The notes beneath the pieces were generated by a model. It was not told the DNA's origin. It saw nothing but the letters and a program-made list of their open reading frames with translations, and searched no databases. From positions 558,001 to 622,000 of the forward strand of contig JAJLPB010000001.1 of the NCBI GenBank assembly GCA_025548565.1: a stretch of 64,000 nt of DNA. Direction: 5' to 3'. This DNA comes from Rugamonas sp. A1-17 (GTDB lineage: Bacteria > Pseudomonadota > Gammaproteobacteria > Burkholderiales > Burkholderiaceae_D). The position numbers were made by a program, and so were the translations under genes. This document shows positions 25,784 through 34,395 of the stretch, in pieces. Each line of letters opens with the position of its first letter. Positions within the stretch are counted from its first letter, which is position 1.

Positions 25784-27817
25784 ATGGAAAAGATGCGTGC
25801 ACAGGATGCACAACGGCGGTCGTTGCTCAAACTGGGACTGGCATCGGGCCTGTCGGCCGGCGGACTGCTGGCCGGCTGCGGCGGCGACAGCGCGGCCGCG
25901 CCGGACACCCGCATCTCCAGCTTCGCGCTGGCGGTGCTGCCGGACACGCAATTCTATTCGCGCTATGCGACCTCGTCGGAAAGCAGCCGGTACGAGCGCC
26001 ACTACGGCAACGAACCCTACGCGGCGCAGACCAACTGGGTGGCGCGCAACGCGCAGGCCCTCAACATCCCGTTCCTGATCCATCTGGGCGACGTGGTCGA
26101 CCAGGTGGGCAAGCCGGAGCAGTGGAAGGTGGCCGACAGCGCCATGCAGGTGCTGGAGGCGGCCAAGGTGCCGTACTCCATCCTGGCCGGCAACCATGAC
26201 GTGCTGAACGATATCGATTTCGACAGCGATCCCGCCAAGGGCACCGACACCCAGCGCGTGCTGGCCAACGAGCCCTACCTGCAATGGTTCGGCGCCAAGC
26301 GGGCGCAGCGCCAGTCCACCTTCGGCGCGCGCGACAGCACGGGCTTCCACGAGTACCACATCTTCAAGGCGCAGGACCAGCAGTTCCTGGTGCTGTCGCT
26401 GTCGTGGCGCATCTCGGACGCCGGCATCGCGTGGGCGCGCAAGGTGCTGGCCGACCATCCGACCTTGCCGGCCATCCTGGTCAACCACCAGCTGCTCAAC
26501 ATCGCCCCGGACGCGGTCAGCCCGCTGGAAACCGGCTACGGCAAAATGCTGTGGGAAAAGCTGATACGCGATAACGACCAGATCTTCATGACGCTCAACG
26601 GCCACCACCACGGCGGCGCGCACCTGACCAAGACCAACGACTTCGGCAACGCGGTCGAGGAAATGGTGGTCGACTACCAGATGGCCTACCAGGGCGGCAA
26701 CGGCCTGATGCGCCTGTATGAATTCGACCTGACCAACAACCAGATCAAGGTGCTGTCGTTCTCGCCGTGGGTGCCGATGAAGCCGGCCGACACGCTGAAC
26801 GCGTTCGACCGCGCGGTGCTCACCGAGAGCAATCACAGCTTCACGATCGGCATCAACTTCGCCAAGCGCTTCGCCCGCTTCAACACCAGCTTCAGCGCCG
26901 GTCAGGCCACGGTCGCCTCGTCGCTGGTCGAGCAGGCCAAGGCGCTGGTCCTGAAGGGCTACACCGAGCCGGCCACCGTCGAGCCGGTGCTGCCCAAGGA
27001 CGCGGACGACTATCCGAAGGTGGCGTCCACGGTGGCGCACTGGCGCTTCCACGGTGGCAGCGACGGCGCGCCGGTCGCGCCCGGCACGCGCATCGCCGAC
27101 GTCACCGGCGCCAATCCGCTGGTGCGTGACCAGCTCAACCAGGGCGGCATCGTCGGCGCGGCGGCCGGCGACATCGTCTGGAGCAGCGACCATCACCGCC
27201 TGTCCTCGGCGCCGGGCTCGGTCAGCTTCCTCAACACCGACAAGAACGCGCCGCGCCTGAGCTACTTCCTCACCGACGCCACGGCCGCGATCAACGCGCA
27301 GACCTTTGCCGCCACCGGTTATACGATCGAAGCCTTCGTCAAGATCAACCCGGCGTGGGACAAGGCCAAGCACGCGTGGATGAACATCATGACGCGCGAC
27401 GGCAAGCGCGGCGACCTGGCCGGTTTCGACGGCGGCGACCCGGAATCGCCGCCGATGCTGTTCGCCATCTCTAGCCTGCGCGAGGTGCAGTGGGAAGTGG
27501 TGCCGGACGTCAGCGGCCAGCGCGACGGTATGGCCAGCTGGTCGGGCGAGATCATCGCCGGCAACTGGGTGCACATCGCCATCGTCAACGATCCGGTCAC
27601 GCATGACACCGTCATGTACGTGGAGGGCGCGCCGGTGCTGCGCAACAGCAGCCATGTGGTTGGGCTGGCGAGCTTGTCGGCGTCGTCGCCGTGGGTGGTG
27701 GGCGGCGGCTCGTGGGACGGTGCGCGGGCGGACGGATTCTTCGGCAACATCGGCGAGGTGCGCGTGGCCAGCGCCGCGCTGCCGCCGAGCCAGTGGCTGA
27801 CGGCGCGCCGCGGCTAG
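25784..27817 (+). CDS. Metallophosphoesterase lipoprotein with C-terminal LamG-like domain
   Basis: A 677-aa exported protein. The N-terminus combines a twin-arginine start (RRSLLKLGLASG) with a lipobox (LLAGC), suggesting a Tat-exported lipoprotein. The calcineurin-like phosphoesterase core shows the metal ligand motifs LPDTQFY, HLGDVVDQ, AGNHDV, VNHQ and NGHHHGG in order. From about residue 420 a beta-sandwich of LamG/concanavalin type follows (WRFHGG, YTIEAFVKI, WVHIAIVND, GNIGEVRV). The target may be extracellular phosphate esters. A possible Pho box lies upstream and a terminator follows. Confidence 0.87.
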   Translation: MEKMRAQDAQRRSLLKLGLASGLSAGGLLAGCGGDSAAAPDTRISSFALAVLPDTQFYSRYATSSESSRYERHYGNEPYAAQTNWVARNAQALNIPFLIHLGDVVDQVGKPEQWKVADSAMQVLEAAKVPYSILAGNHDVLNDIDFDSDPAKGTDTQRVLANEPYLQWFGAKRAQRQSTFGARDSTGFHEYHIFKAQDQQFLVLSLSWRISDAGIAWARKVLADHPTLPAILVNHQLLNIAPDAVSPLETGYGKMLWEKLIRDNDQIFMTLNGHHHGGAHLTKTNDFGNAVEEMVVDYQMAYQGGNGLMRLYEFDLTNNQIKVLSFSPWVPMKPADTLNAFDRAVLTESNHSFTIGINFAKRFARFNTSFSAGQATVASSLVEQAKALVLKGYTEPATVEPVLPKDADDYPKVASTVAHWRFHGGSDGAPVAPGTRIADVTGANPLVRDQLNQGGIVGAAAGDIVWSSDHHRLSSAPGSVSFLNTDKNAPRLSYFLTDATAAINAQTFAATGYTIEAFVKINPAWDKAKHAWMNIMTRDGKRGDLAGFDGGDPESPPMLFAISSLREVQWEVVPDVSGQRDGMASWSGEIIAGNWVHIAIVNDPVTHDTVMYVEGAPVLRNSSHVVGLASLSASSPWVVGGGSWDGARADGFFGNIGEVRVASAALPPSQWLTARRG

Positions 27818-27841
27818 GCGCCGCGCCTGACGGAAAATAGT

Positions 27842-27873
27842 AAAAGCCAGCCTGTACAGGTTGGCTTTTTTTT
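27842..27873 (+). terminator. Rho-independent terminator after the metallophosphoesterase gene
   Basis: The stem AAGCCAGCCTG pairs with CAGGTTGGCTT (one G-U pair) and is followed by eight T. Confidence 0.85.
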
Positions 27874-28269
27874 CAATTTCAAAAAAGAAGCATAACTGCT
27901 CTTGTCATTTGGAACACTTGCTAATAGTTAATAAAAAATAGTGGGGACCTCGACTATGGTTTTACTGAAGTCTTCGCAGGCATTCAAAGTGCGCCAGATG
28001 GTGCAGTTCAGTGCTGGCGTTAGCGGCACCAGCTGGGGTGCCTGATTCGCCGGCGCGCTGCAGACCACTCGATGTCGAAGTGCCGGACGGGTTACCAACG
28101 ACACAGCGTCAACTTGATGGGGAAATTTGTTGCTCGTACGGCATTGATTTAGCTCCGCATCCTGGACCGTTCCGTACGAACCGACCTCAGAACGATGGCA
28201 CTCCCACACAGTTCGAGGTACTATAAAGACTGCGCTTTAAGGCATATTCCGATCTGTTAGGAGAAACAA
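27874..28269. other. AT-richer spacer without a recognisable gene
   Basis: About 400 bp with lower G+C than the flanks. Short frames occur on both strands (for example 28011-28226 plus and 27928-28209 minus), but neither has a ribosome site, family motif or coding-like codon use. It looks like the eroded left part of a transferred segment leading into the toxin-like gene. Confidence 0.5.
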
Positions 28270-28680
28270 ATTTCGACCGTTCCGATCATTGTTCCTAGTC
28301 TACTCAGCAATTTGCGTCCAGGCGATGCGGTTGTTTTGCAAAACGTACGGAGAACGCTGATCCAAACTCCTGGAGGCCGCTATTATTTGAGTGGCTATCG
28401 TGGCCAAGATCTCACCCCTTCAGGAAAGTATGATTTTGTAACTATGCCTAGTGGTATTGTATATGTGGCTAGGCAGAATCCCAATTTCGATTACTCGACC
28501 CATTTAGGTTTGAGCGGGGGGAATAAAGTGCTTTTCGCTGGTTCAATCAGATTCTTTAACAATATGGGGCCGAAGCGAGGCAATATTGTCTATTGGAGAA
28601 ACGATTCGGGCCACTACCAGCCACCAAGAACGCTTGCAGCATATGCTGGACTCCCACTGGGATTGTTTGTGGAATATTGA
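28270..28680 (+). CDS. Orphan polymorphic-toxin-like C-terminal domain
   Basis: About 136 aa if read from the ATT at 28270, which sits 6 bp after AGGAG; a TTG at 28312 is the first standard alternative. The frame is bounded by TAG at 28258. The second half has the layout of a domain found at the C-terminus of RHS/CDI-type toxins: SGKYDFVTMPSG, then LSGGNKVLFAGSIRF, NNDSGHY-like WRNDSGHYQPP and a final AYAGLPLGLF. Codon use and G+C differ from neighbours. A separate small gene follows after 15 bp, as an immunity gene would. Family assignment is from memory of the SGHYxP pattern, not a search. Confidence 0.5.
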   Translation: MSTVPIIVPSLLSNLRPGDAVVLQNVRRTLIQTPGGRYYLSGYRGQDLTPSGKYDFVTMPSGIVYVARQNPNFDYSTHLGLSGGNKVLFAGSIRFFNNMGPKRGNIVYWRNDSGHYQPPRTLAAYAGLPLGLFVEY

Positions 28681-28695
28681 AGCTCGGAGGTTCTT

Positions 28696-29130
28696 ATGAA
28701 TAATCAGCTTATGATTGAAAATCAGATTAAAAAAATGCCCTCTGATGCTGCGGCAACTTTCCTTATGGAAACATTTCCTGTTGAGGATCCGAATTATGGG
28801 AATGCATTCAAAATTATGACTCACCGCTCGTGGAGTCGCGATGACCAGATACGATTGGCAAGATTTTATTTAAAAAAAATGCCATTCGCAACTTCGAAAC
28901 CATACGAGGTATTTGCGTCATTTATGGCAATAAAGACTTTAATTTCTGTAGTAAGAGAAGCACTTCCAACAAAACCCAATGATCGTGAGTTCGTGGCTTA
29001 TTACGTTGCACCTGTTTTAAAGAAGAATATCAAATCTGAGGCAGATCGAAATAGCGTCGATAAATTCTTGAGCGAATTGAAATCAAACAATATTCAATCT
29101 AAATCCGCCGCTATTTGGCATGAGTTCTAA
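28696..29130 (+). CDS. Probable immunity protein for the preceding toxin-like domain
   Basis: A 144-aa, mostly helical, AT-rich gene product with no signal peptide (MNNQLMIENQIKKMPSDA, then RDDQIRLARFYLKKMPF). GGAGG precedes the ATG. No family is recognised. Its role is inferred only from position: immediately downstream of a toxin-like module, same strand, similar foreign composition. Its end overlaps a minus-strand gene remnant by a few bases. Confidence 0.55.
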   Translation: MNNQLMIENQIKKMPSDAAATFLMETFPVEDPNYGNAFKIMTHRSWSRDDQIRLARFYLKKMPFATSKPYEVFASFMAIKTLISVVREALPTKPNDREFVAYYVAPVLKKNIKSEADRNSVDKFLSELKSNNIQSKSAAIWHEF

Positions 29131-29450
29131 TTGGTTTTTAATATCGACCTTGAACCCATCCACTGGATATTAGGTAAATAATCTTCGAAAATTTCGAGCG
29201 GCAGCTTGGCATAATGTAGCGCATATGTTGGATCTACACATTGCTCAGTGATCCATAAATTAAATCGTAGGAGTGCGCGCGGGTCTGGCTCTGGTTACGA
29301 CGCGTAAGCGGCTCAAACGTACGCAGGCCATCGTGGGAATTTGCGTAGGTCTGAGCCAAAATCGCATTTCTCATTTGCAGATCCACTCCGACTAAATCAG
29401 CCTCAAGCAGCTGCTTGAGGCTTAGTGCTTGAGCTGCGTTTGGGCATTAG
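29127..29450 (-). pseudogene. Frameshifted remnant of an unidentified gene
   Basis: On the minus strand a stop-bounded frame reads AAQALSLKQLLEADLVGVDL, then LAQTYANSHDGLRTFEP, and ends near 29250 at a TAG. The adjacent frame continues with WITEQCVDPTYALHYAKLPL, then EIFEDYLPNIQWMG, and stops at 29129-29127. Both parts have strong protein character and join across one frameshift. There is no start codon at the upstream end. The family is not recognised. Confidence 0.5.
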
Positions 29451-29505
29451 AGACACTTCTGCTGGAAGCAGCGCGGCAGAATGATAACCGGTCTTAGCAA
29501 TCAAG

Positions 29506-30972
29506 TCACATCAAAATCACGTCGTACTGCTCCTGATGATAAGCGGTCTCCACCTGCAGCGAGATCTTCTTGCCGATGAAGTCGCCCAGCATCGCCAGGT
29601 GTTGCGATTCCTCTTCCAGGAACATGTCCACCACCTCCTGCGAGGCGAGGATGCGGAATTCGCGCGGGTTGAACTGCTTGGCTTCGCGCAGCAGTTCGCG
29701 CAGGATTTCGTAGCAGATGGTGCGCGAGGTTTTCACCTGGCCCTTGCCGGCGCACGCCGGGCATGGTTCGCACAGGATATGCGCCAGCGATTCGCGCGTG
29801 CGCTTGCGCGTCATCTCCACCAGCCCCAGCGCCGAGAAGCCCGACACCGACACCTTGGTGCGGTCGCGCGACAAGGTCTTCTTCAACTCCTGCAGCACGG
29901 CGTTGCGGTGCTCGTTGTTCTCCATGTCGATGAAGTCGAGGATGATGATGCCGCCCAGGTTGCGCAGCCGCAGCTGGCGCGCGATCGCGTGCGCCGCCTC
30001 CAGGTTGGTCTTGAATATCGTGTCGGCGAAGTTGCGTCCGCCGACGAAGCCGCCGGTGTTGACGTCGATGGTGGTCATGGCCTCGGTCTGGTCGACGATC
30101 AGGTAGCCGCCGGACTTGAGGTCCACGCGCCGCCCCAGCGCGCGCAGGATCTCTTCCTCCACGCCGTACAAATCGAACAGCGGCCGCTCGCCCGTGTAGT
30201 GCTGCAGGCGCGGCAGCACGCCCGGCGTGTAGGCCAGGCCGAATTCCTGCAGCTTCAGGTAGTTCTCGCGCGAGTCGACCTGGATGGTGGCGGTGTCGTC
30301 GTGCACGAAGTCGCGCAGCACGCGCTGCGCCAGGCTCAAGTCCTGGTGCAGCAGGGTGGTGGCCGGCTTGGTCTTGGCGCCGTGCAGGATCGCGCCCCAG
30401 GTCTTGCGCAGGTATTCGACGTCGGCCGCGATGTCGGAGTCCGACGCGTCCTCGGCCTGCGTGCGCACGATGTAGCCGCCTTTTTCCTCCGGCGGCAGCA
30501 GGCTTTGCAGCCGCGCGCGCAGCGCCTCGCGCTCCGCTTCCTTTTCGATCTTCTGCGAGATGCCGATGTGGGCGTCCTGCGGCAGGTAGACCAGCATGCG
30601 GCCGGCGATCGAGATCTGGGTCGACAGCCGCGCGCCCTTGGTGCCGATCGGGTCCTTGATCACCTGCACCGTCAGCACCTGGCCGTCGAACAGGATTTTT
30701 TCAATCGGGGTGGGCGCGGCGTTCTGGCCGCCGTCGTGCGGGCGGGCTTCCCAGATGTCGGCCACGTGCAGGAAGGCCGCGCGTTCCAGGCCGATGTCGA
30801 TGAAGGCCGACTGCATGCCGGGCAGCACCCGCACCACCTTGCCGGAGTAGACATTGCCTGCCAGCCCGCGCGTGAGCGTGCGTTCGATGTGCAGCTCTTG
30901 CACGGCGCCCTGCAGGATGAGGGCGACCCGGGTTTCCTGCGGGGTGATGTTGATCAGGATGTCTTCGTTCAT
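29506..30972 (-). CDS. rng: Ribonuclease G
   Basis: A 488-aa endoribonuclease for 16S rRNA 5' maturation and mRNA decay. The N-terminal S1 domain (GNVYSGKVVRVLPGMQSAFIDI) leads to the catalytic DNase I-like core with Asp ligands in TTIDVNTGGFVG and IIILDFIDM, and the zinc-link CPAC in a CEPCPACAGKG segment. Length fits RNase G rather than RNase E (no long C-terminal scaffold). The start MNEDILIN at 30972 is standard; the longer frame to 31179 enters maf. It is the last gene of the cluster. Confidence 0.95.
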   Translation of the reverse strand: MNEDILINITPQETRVALILQGAVQELHIERTLTRGLAGNVYSGKVVRVLPGMQSAFIDIGLERAAFLHVADIWEARPHDGGQNAAPTPIEKILFDGQVLTVQVIKDPIGTKGARLSTQISIAGRMLVYLPQDAHIGISQKIEKEAEREALRARLQSLLPPEEKGGYIVRTQAEDASDSDIAADVEYLRKTWGAILHGAKTKPATTLLHQDLSLAQRVLRDFVHDDTATIQVDSRENYLKLQEFGLAYTPGVLPRLQHYTGERPLFDLYGVEEEILRALGRRVDLKSGGYLIVDQTEAMTTIDVNTGGFVGGRNFADTIFKTNLEAAHAIARQLRLRNLGGIIILDFIDMENNEHRNAVLQELKKTLSRDRTKVSVSGFSALGLVEMTRKRTRESLAHILCEPCPACAGKGQVKTSRTICYEILRELLREAKQFNPREFRILASQEVVDMFLEEESQHLAMLGDFIGKKISLQVETAYHQEQYDVILM

Positions 30973-31016
30973 GCTCGGCTTCTGTTGGGGCTGTGAACGA
31001 CGATCATACACGCCGC

Positions 31017-31637
31017 TCAGGGCAGCGGCAAACCCGCCTGGCGCAGCAGCTGCACGGTTTCGTACAACGGCAGGCCCATGATGCCGGAATGGCTGCCGGA
31101 GATGTGTTCGATGAACGCCGCGGCCGGGCCCTGGATGCCGTAGCCGCCGGCCTTGTCGTAGGGTTCCTGGGTGGCGCAATAGGCGGCGATGGCGGCCGGC
31201 GACAGCACGCCGAAGCGCACGTCCGAGAGCTGCGTGACCTGGCCGGCGAAATCCGCCGAGTGCGCGGCGATCGAGGTCAGCACCTGGTGCGTGCGGCCGG
31301 ACAGCTGCTGCAGCATGGCGATGGCTTCGTTGGGCGTGGCCGGCTTGCCGAGGATGGCGCCGTCGATGGTGACGGTGGTGTCGGCCGCCAGCACCACGCG
31401 CGGGGCCATGCGGCGGCGCACCACCAGGTCCGCCGCGAAGGCGGCTTTTTCACGCGCCACGCGGGCCACGTAATCGAGCGGCGCCTCGCCGGGCAGCACG
31501 TCCTCGGTGACGTCGGGGCCGCGCGGGCCGTCGCTGCGCAGCAGCAGCAGTTCGAAATCGATGCCGACCTGGCGCAGCAGTTCGCGCCGGCGCGGGCTCT
31601 TGGATGCGAGGTAAATCTTTTTGTCGACCGGTTTCAT
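31017..31637 (-). CDS. maf: Maf family nucleotide pyrophosphatase
   Basis: A 206-aa enzyme that hydrolyses non-canonical or dTTP/UTP-type nucleotides to monophosphates. It shows IYLASKSPRRRELL at the N-terminus, the Glu/Asp motif AADTTVTIDG, GRTHQVLT and the conserved YDKAGGYGIQGPAA. The last motif with Asp and Gln places it among Maf pyrophosphatases. It lies 11 bp after rlmH and 44 bp before rng in the same operon. Confidence 0.93.
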   Translation of the reverse strand: MKPVDKKIYLASKSPRRRELLRQVGIDFELLLLRSDGPRGPDVTEDVLPGEAPLDYVARVAREKAAFAADLVVRRRMAPRVVLAADTTVTIDGAILGKPATPNEAIAMLQQLSGRTHQVLTSIAAHSADFAGQVTQLSDVRFGVLSPAAIAAYCATQEPYDKAGGYGIQGPAAAFIEHISGSHSGIMGLPLYETVQLLRQAGLPLP

Positions 31638-31648
31638 GTGGTTTTGTT

Positions 31649-32119
31649 TTAAACGCGGTGATACGGGTGGTTCTGGGTAATCGACCAGGCACGGTACAGC
31701 TGCTCCGCCAGCATCACCCGCACCATGCCATGCGGCAGCGTCATGCTGGAAATGCGGATCAAGCCCTCGGCGCGTGCCTTCAGCTCGGGATCGAGGCCAT
31801 CGGCGCCGCCGATCAGGAAGGCCGTGTCGCGGCCGTCCTGCTGCCAGGCTTCCAGCTGCTGCGACAGGCCGACCGAGGTCAAATCCTTGCCGCGTTCGTC
31901 GAGGGCGATGATGCGCACGGACTTGGGCAGCGCCGCCTCGATACGCTCGCGTTCGAGCGCCATCGCGGTGGCGGCGGTCTTGCTGCCCGAACGGTCGACC
32001 GGCTTGATTTCCTTCAGCACGATCTTCAGTTCCGGCGGCATGCGCTTCGCGTATTCGGCGAAGCCCGTTTCTATCCAGGCCGGCATTTTATGGCCGACCG
32101 CAGCGATGATCAGCTGCAT
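31649..32119 (-). CDS. rlmH: 23S rRNA (pseudouridine(1915)-N3)-methyltransferase
   Basis: A 156-aa SPOUT methyltransferase acting on helix 69 of 23S rRNA in the assembled ribosome. It has the knot motifs [19 protein letters not shown] and the C-terminal [18 protein letters not shown] with the terminal NHPYHR. Length is exactly typical. It follows rsfS by 6 bp, the usual order. Confidence 0.96.
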   Translation of the reverse strand: MQLIIAAVGHKMPAWIETGFAEYAKRMPPELKIVLKEIKPVDRSGSKTAATAMALERERIEAALPKSVRIIALDERGKDLTSVGLSQQLEAWQQDGRDTAFLIGGADGLDPELKARAEGLIRISSMTLPHGMVRVMLAEQLYRAWSITQNHPYHRV

Positions 32120-32125
32120 GCCCGA

Positions 32126-32812
32126 TTACTCTTCGACTTTTTTGATGCGCTTGATGACGGTCTTGACCGGCGCTTCATCGGCTTTTGGCTTGGCCACTTT
32201 ACGCTTGGGCGGCAGGGCCTTCAACGCTTCGGCGGCGGCGACGGCCGACTTGGTCTTGCCGACCTTGATGGTTTTACCGGCTGGCACGGCGGCTGCCTTC
32301 TTGGCGGCCGGCTTCTTCGCGGCGGCCGGCTTGGCGGCGGCGGCTTTGCGTGCCGGGGTTTTCTTCTCGATGACCGGGGAGGCGTCGACGGCTTTTTTGC
32401 CGGCGGCCAGGTGGCTGCTGACTTTCTTCGGCGCGTCGGCTTCCTCGCCTTCCTTGGTCGACTTGCGCTTGGCGGCGCCCAGCTTGACCGGCTTGTCGCC
32501 CCAGATCTCTTCCAGGCGGTAGTAGGCGCGGATCGGCGCCTGCATGATGTGGACGATCATGTCGCCCAGGTCGACCAGCACCCATTCACCGGTGTCCTCG
32601 CCTTCCATGCCGTAGACGTCGCCGCCGGCGGCTTTGACCTTGTCGCGCACCGAGGCGGCCAGCGCCTTGGTTTGACGATTGGAGGTACCGGACGCGATGG
32701 CGATCCGGTCGAACAGGCTGGTCAGGTGGGTGGTATCGAACAGGGCGATGTCTTGGGCCTTGACGTCTTCGAGGGCGTCAACGACGAGGGATTGCAGTTT
32801 TTTGATGTCCAT
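32126..32812 (-). CDS. rsfS: Ribosome silencing factor with long Lys/Ala-rich tail
   Basis: A 228-aa protein. Residues 1 to about 115 form the RsfS/Iojap domain that binds L14 and blocks subunit joining: LQSLVVDALEDVKAQDI, SGTSNRQTKALAASV, GEWVLVDLGDMIVHIM and YRLEEIWGD. The remaining half is a low-complexity Lys/Ala/Pro tail (AAAAKPAAAKKPAAKKAAAV) ending KRIKKVEE. Family proteins are usually 105-140 aa, so the tail is extra. Its basic, histone-like make-up suggests RNA contact, by inference. Its start abuts the nadD stop. Confidence 0.93.
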   Translation of the reverse strand: MDIKKLQSLVVDALEDVKAQDIALFDTTHLTSLFDRIAIASGTSNRQTKALAASVRDKVKAAGGDVYGMEGEDTGEWVLVDLGDMIVHIMQAPIRAYYRLEEIWGDKPVKLGAAKRKSTKEGEEADAPKKVSSHLAAGKKAVDASPVIEKKTPARKAAAAKPAAAKKPAAKKAAAVPAGKTIKVGKTKSAVAAAEALKALPPKRKVAKPKADEAPVKTVIKRIKKVEE

Positions 32813-33472
32813 TTAGCTTTTGTATAGATTGTGTTGTTCAATATAGTCTAGCACTAGCGGCGGGATAAGCGAGTTTGCACTTTCCCCCCGTTGTAATGCC
32901 GCACGTATTTCGGTGGCGGAGATATCCACCGCGAAGTCTTGTGCCAGATAAGTCAGACCGTGCGGCGTGTTGCGGATTTGTTCAGGCGTTCCCAGACGGC
33001 GGGAAATCGCCTCGGCCACTGCCGGCGGAAGGCCGGCGGTGGCCAGGTTAAAGCCAGGGCGGGCGGCTACGCAGATATGGGCGTAGTCGAACAGCGCCTG
33101 CCATTCATGCCAGGTGTCGAGCCGCTGCAGCTGGTCGGCGCCCATCAAGAAGCTGATGGAGGCCGATGCACCCAGTTCGGCGCGCACCTGGCGCAGCGTG
33201 TCGATGGTGTAGGTGGCCTGTCCCTGTTCGCCGCGCTCGATTTCCTGCATGTCGACCGCGACGCCGTACGGGGCGCCGGCAAAGGCCAGCGCCACCATCT
33301 CGGCGCGCTGGCGGGGCGTCGCCTTCAGGGTGGACTTCTGCCATGGCAGGCCGGCGGGGATCACGCGCAACTGGTCTACCTGCAGCAGTTGCGCAAAGTG
33401 CGCGCCTAGTGCGACGTGACCGTGATGCACCGGATCGTAGCTGCCTCCCAGCAGTGCGACGCGGTAAGCCAT
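32813..33472 (-). CDS. nadD: Nicotinate-nucleotide adenylyltransferase
   Basis: A 219-aa enzyme forming deamido-NAD from nicotinate mononucleotide and ATP. The nucleotidyltransferase motif [12 protein letters not shown] is at the N-terminus and the [10 protein letters not shown] motif near the C-terminus. The ATG at 33472 is 2 bp after the hemF stop and fits the family; a longer frame to 33565 runs into hemF. Confidence 0.96.
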   Translation of the reverse strand: MAYRVALLGGSYDPVHHGHVALGAHFAQLLQVDQLRVIPAGLPWQKSTLKATPRQRAEMVALAFAGAPYGVAVDMQEIERGEQGQATYTIDTLRQVRAELGASASISFLMGADQLQRLDTWHEWQALFDYAHICVAARPGFNLATAGLPPAVAEAISRRLGTPEQIRNTPHGLTYLAQDFAVDISATEIRAALQRGESANSLIPPLVLDYIEQHNLYKS

Positions 33473-33474
33473 TG

Positions 33475-34389
33475 TCACGCGGCGAGCCAGTCGCGATGCG
33501 GCAGGAAGTCGCTGTACAGCGCCGCCTCCGGGCTGCCCGCTTCGGGCTCCCAGCGGTAGCGCCATTTGACGATGGGCGGCATCGACATCAAAATCGCCTC
33601 GGTGCGGCCGCCCGACTGCAGGCCAAACAGCGTGCCGCGGTCGAACACCAGGTTGAACTCGACGTAGCGCCCGCGGCGATAGGCCTGGAAGTCGCGTTCG
33701 CGCTCACCGTACGGCGTGTCCTTGCGGCGTTCCAGGATGGGCTGGTAGGCCTTGAGGAAGGCGTCGCCGGCGCTTTGCATCATGGCGAAGCTTTGCTCGA
33801 AGCCCGCTTCGTTGAAGTCATCGAAGAAGATGCCGCCGACGCCGCGCGCTTCCTGGCGGTGTTTCAGGTAAAAATACTCGTCGCACCATTTCTTGAAGCG
33901 CGGATGCAGGTCGCCGCCGAACGGCGCCAGCGCGTCGGCGCAGGCCTGGTGGAAGTGCTTCACATCCTGCTTGTCGCCGTAGTAGGGCGTCAGGTCCATG
34001 CCGCCGCCGAACCACCATGCCGGTTCGCCGCTGGCGGTGGTGGTGGTGAAGAAGCGCACGTTCATGTGTACCGTCGGCGCGTACGGATTGCGCGGATGGA
34101 TCACCAGCGACACGCCCATCGCTTCCCACGGCTGGCCGCCCAGGTCCGGGCGGTGCGCGGACGCCGACGGCGGCAGCTTGGCGCCCATCACGTGCGAGAA
34201 GTTGACGCCACCGCGTTCGATGACATTGCCTTCCTCGATCAGGCGCGAAATGCCGCCGCCGCCCTCGGGCCGGTCCCACGCGTCGCGCAGGAAGGGTTTG
34301 CCGTCGACGGCCTCCAGCGCCTGCACGATGCGATCTTGCAGGTCGAGCAGGTAAGCCTTGACGGCGCCGGGGTTCGGAAGGGACGACAT
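33475..34389 (-). CDS. hemF: Oxygen-dependent coproporphyrinogen III oxidase
   Basis: A 304-aa aerobic haem biosynthesis enzyme. Motifs: [25 protein letters not shown] after [26 protein letters not shown], and [20 protein letters not shown] near the C-terminus. Full length. It is 6 bp from purD, with AGGA before its ATG. Confidence 0.97.
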   Translation of the reverse strand: MSSLPNPGAVKAYLLDLQDRIVQALEAVDGKPFLRDAWDRPEGGGGISRLIEEGNVIERGGVNFSHVMGAKLPPSASAHRPDLGGQPWEAMGVSLVIHPRNPYAPTVHMNVRFFTTTTASGEPAWWFGGGMDLTPYYGDKQDVKHFHQACADALAPFGGDLHPRFKKWCDEYFYLKHRQEARGVGGIFFDDFNEAGFEQSFAMMQSAGDAFLKAYQPILERRKDTPYGERERDFQAYRRGRYVEFNLVFDRGTLFGLQSGGRTEAILMSMPPIVKWRYRWEPEAGSPEAALYSDFLPHRDWLAA

Positions 34390-34395
34390 CTGGTC

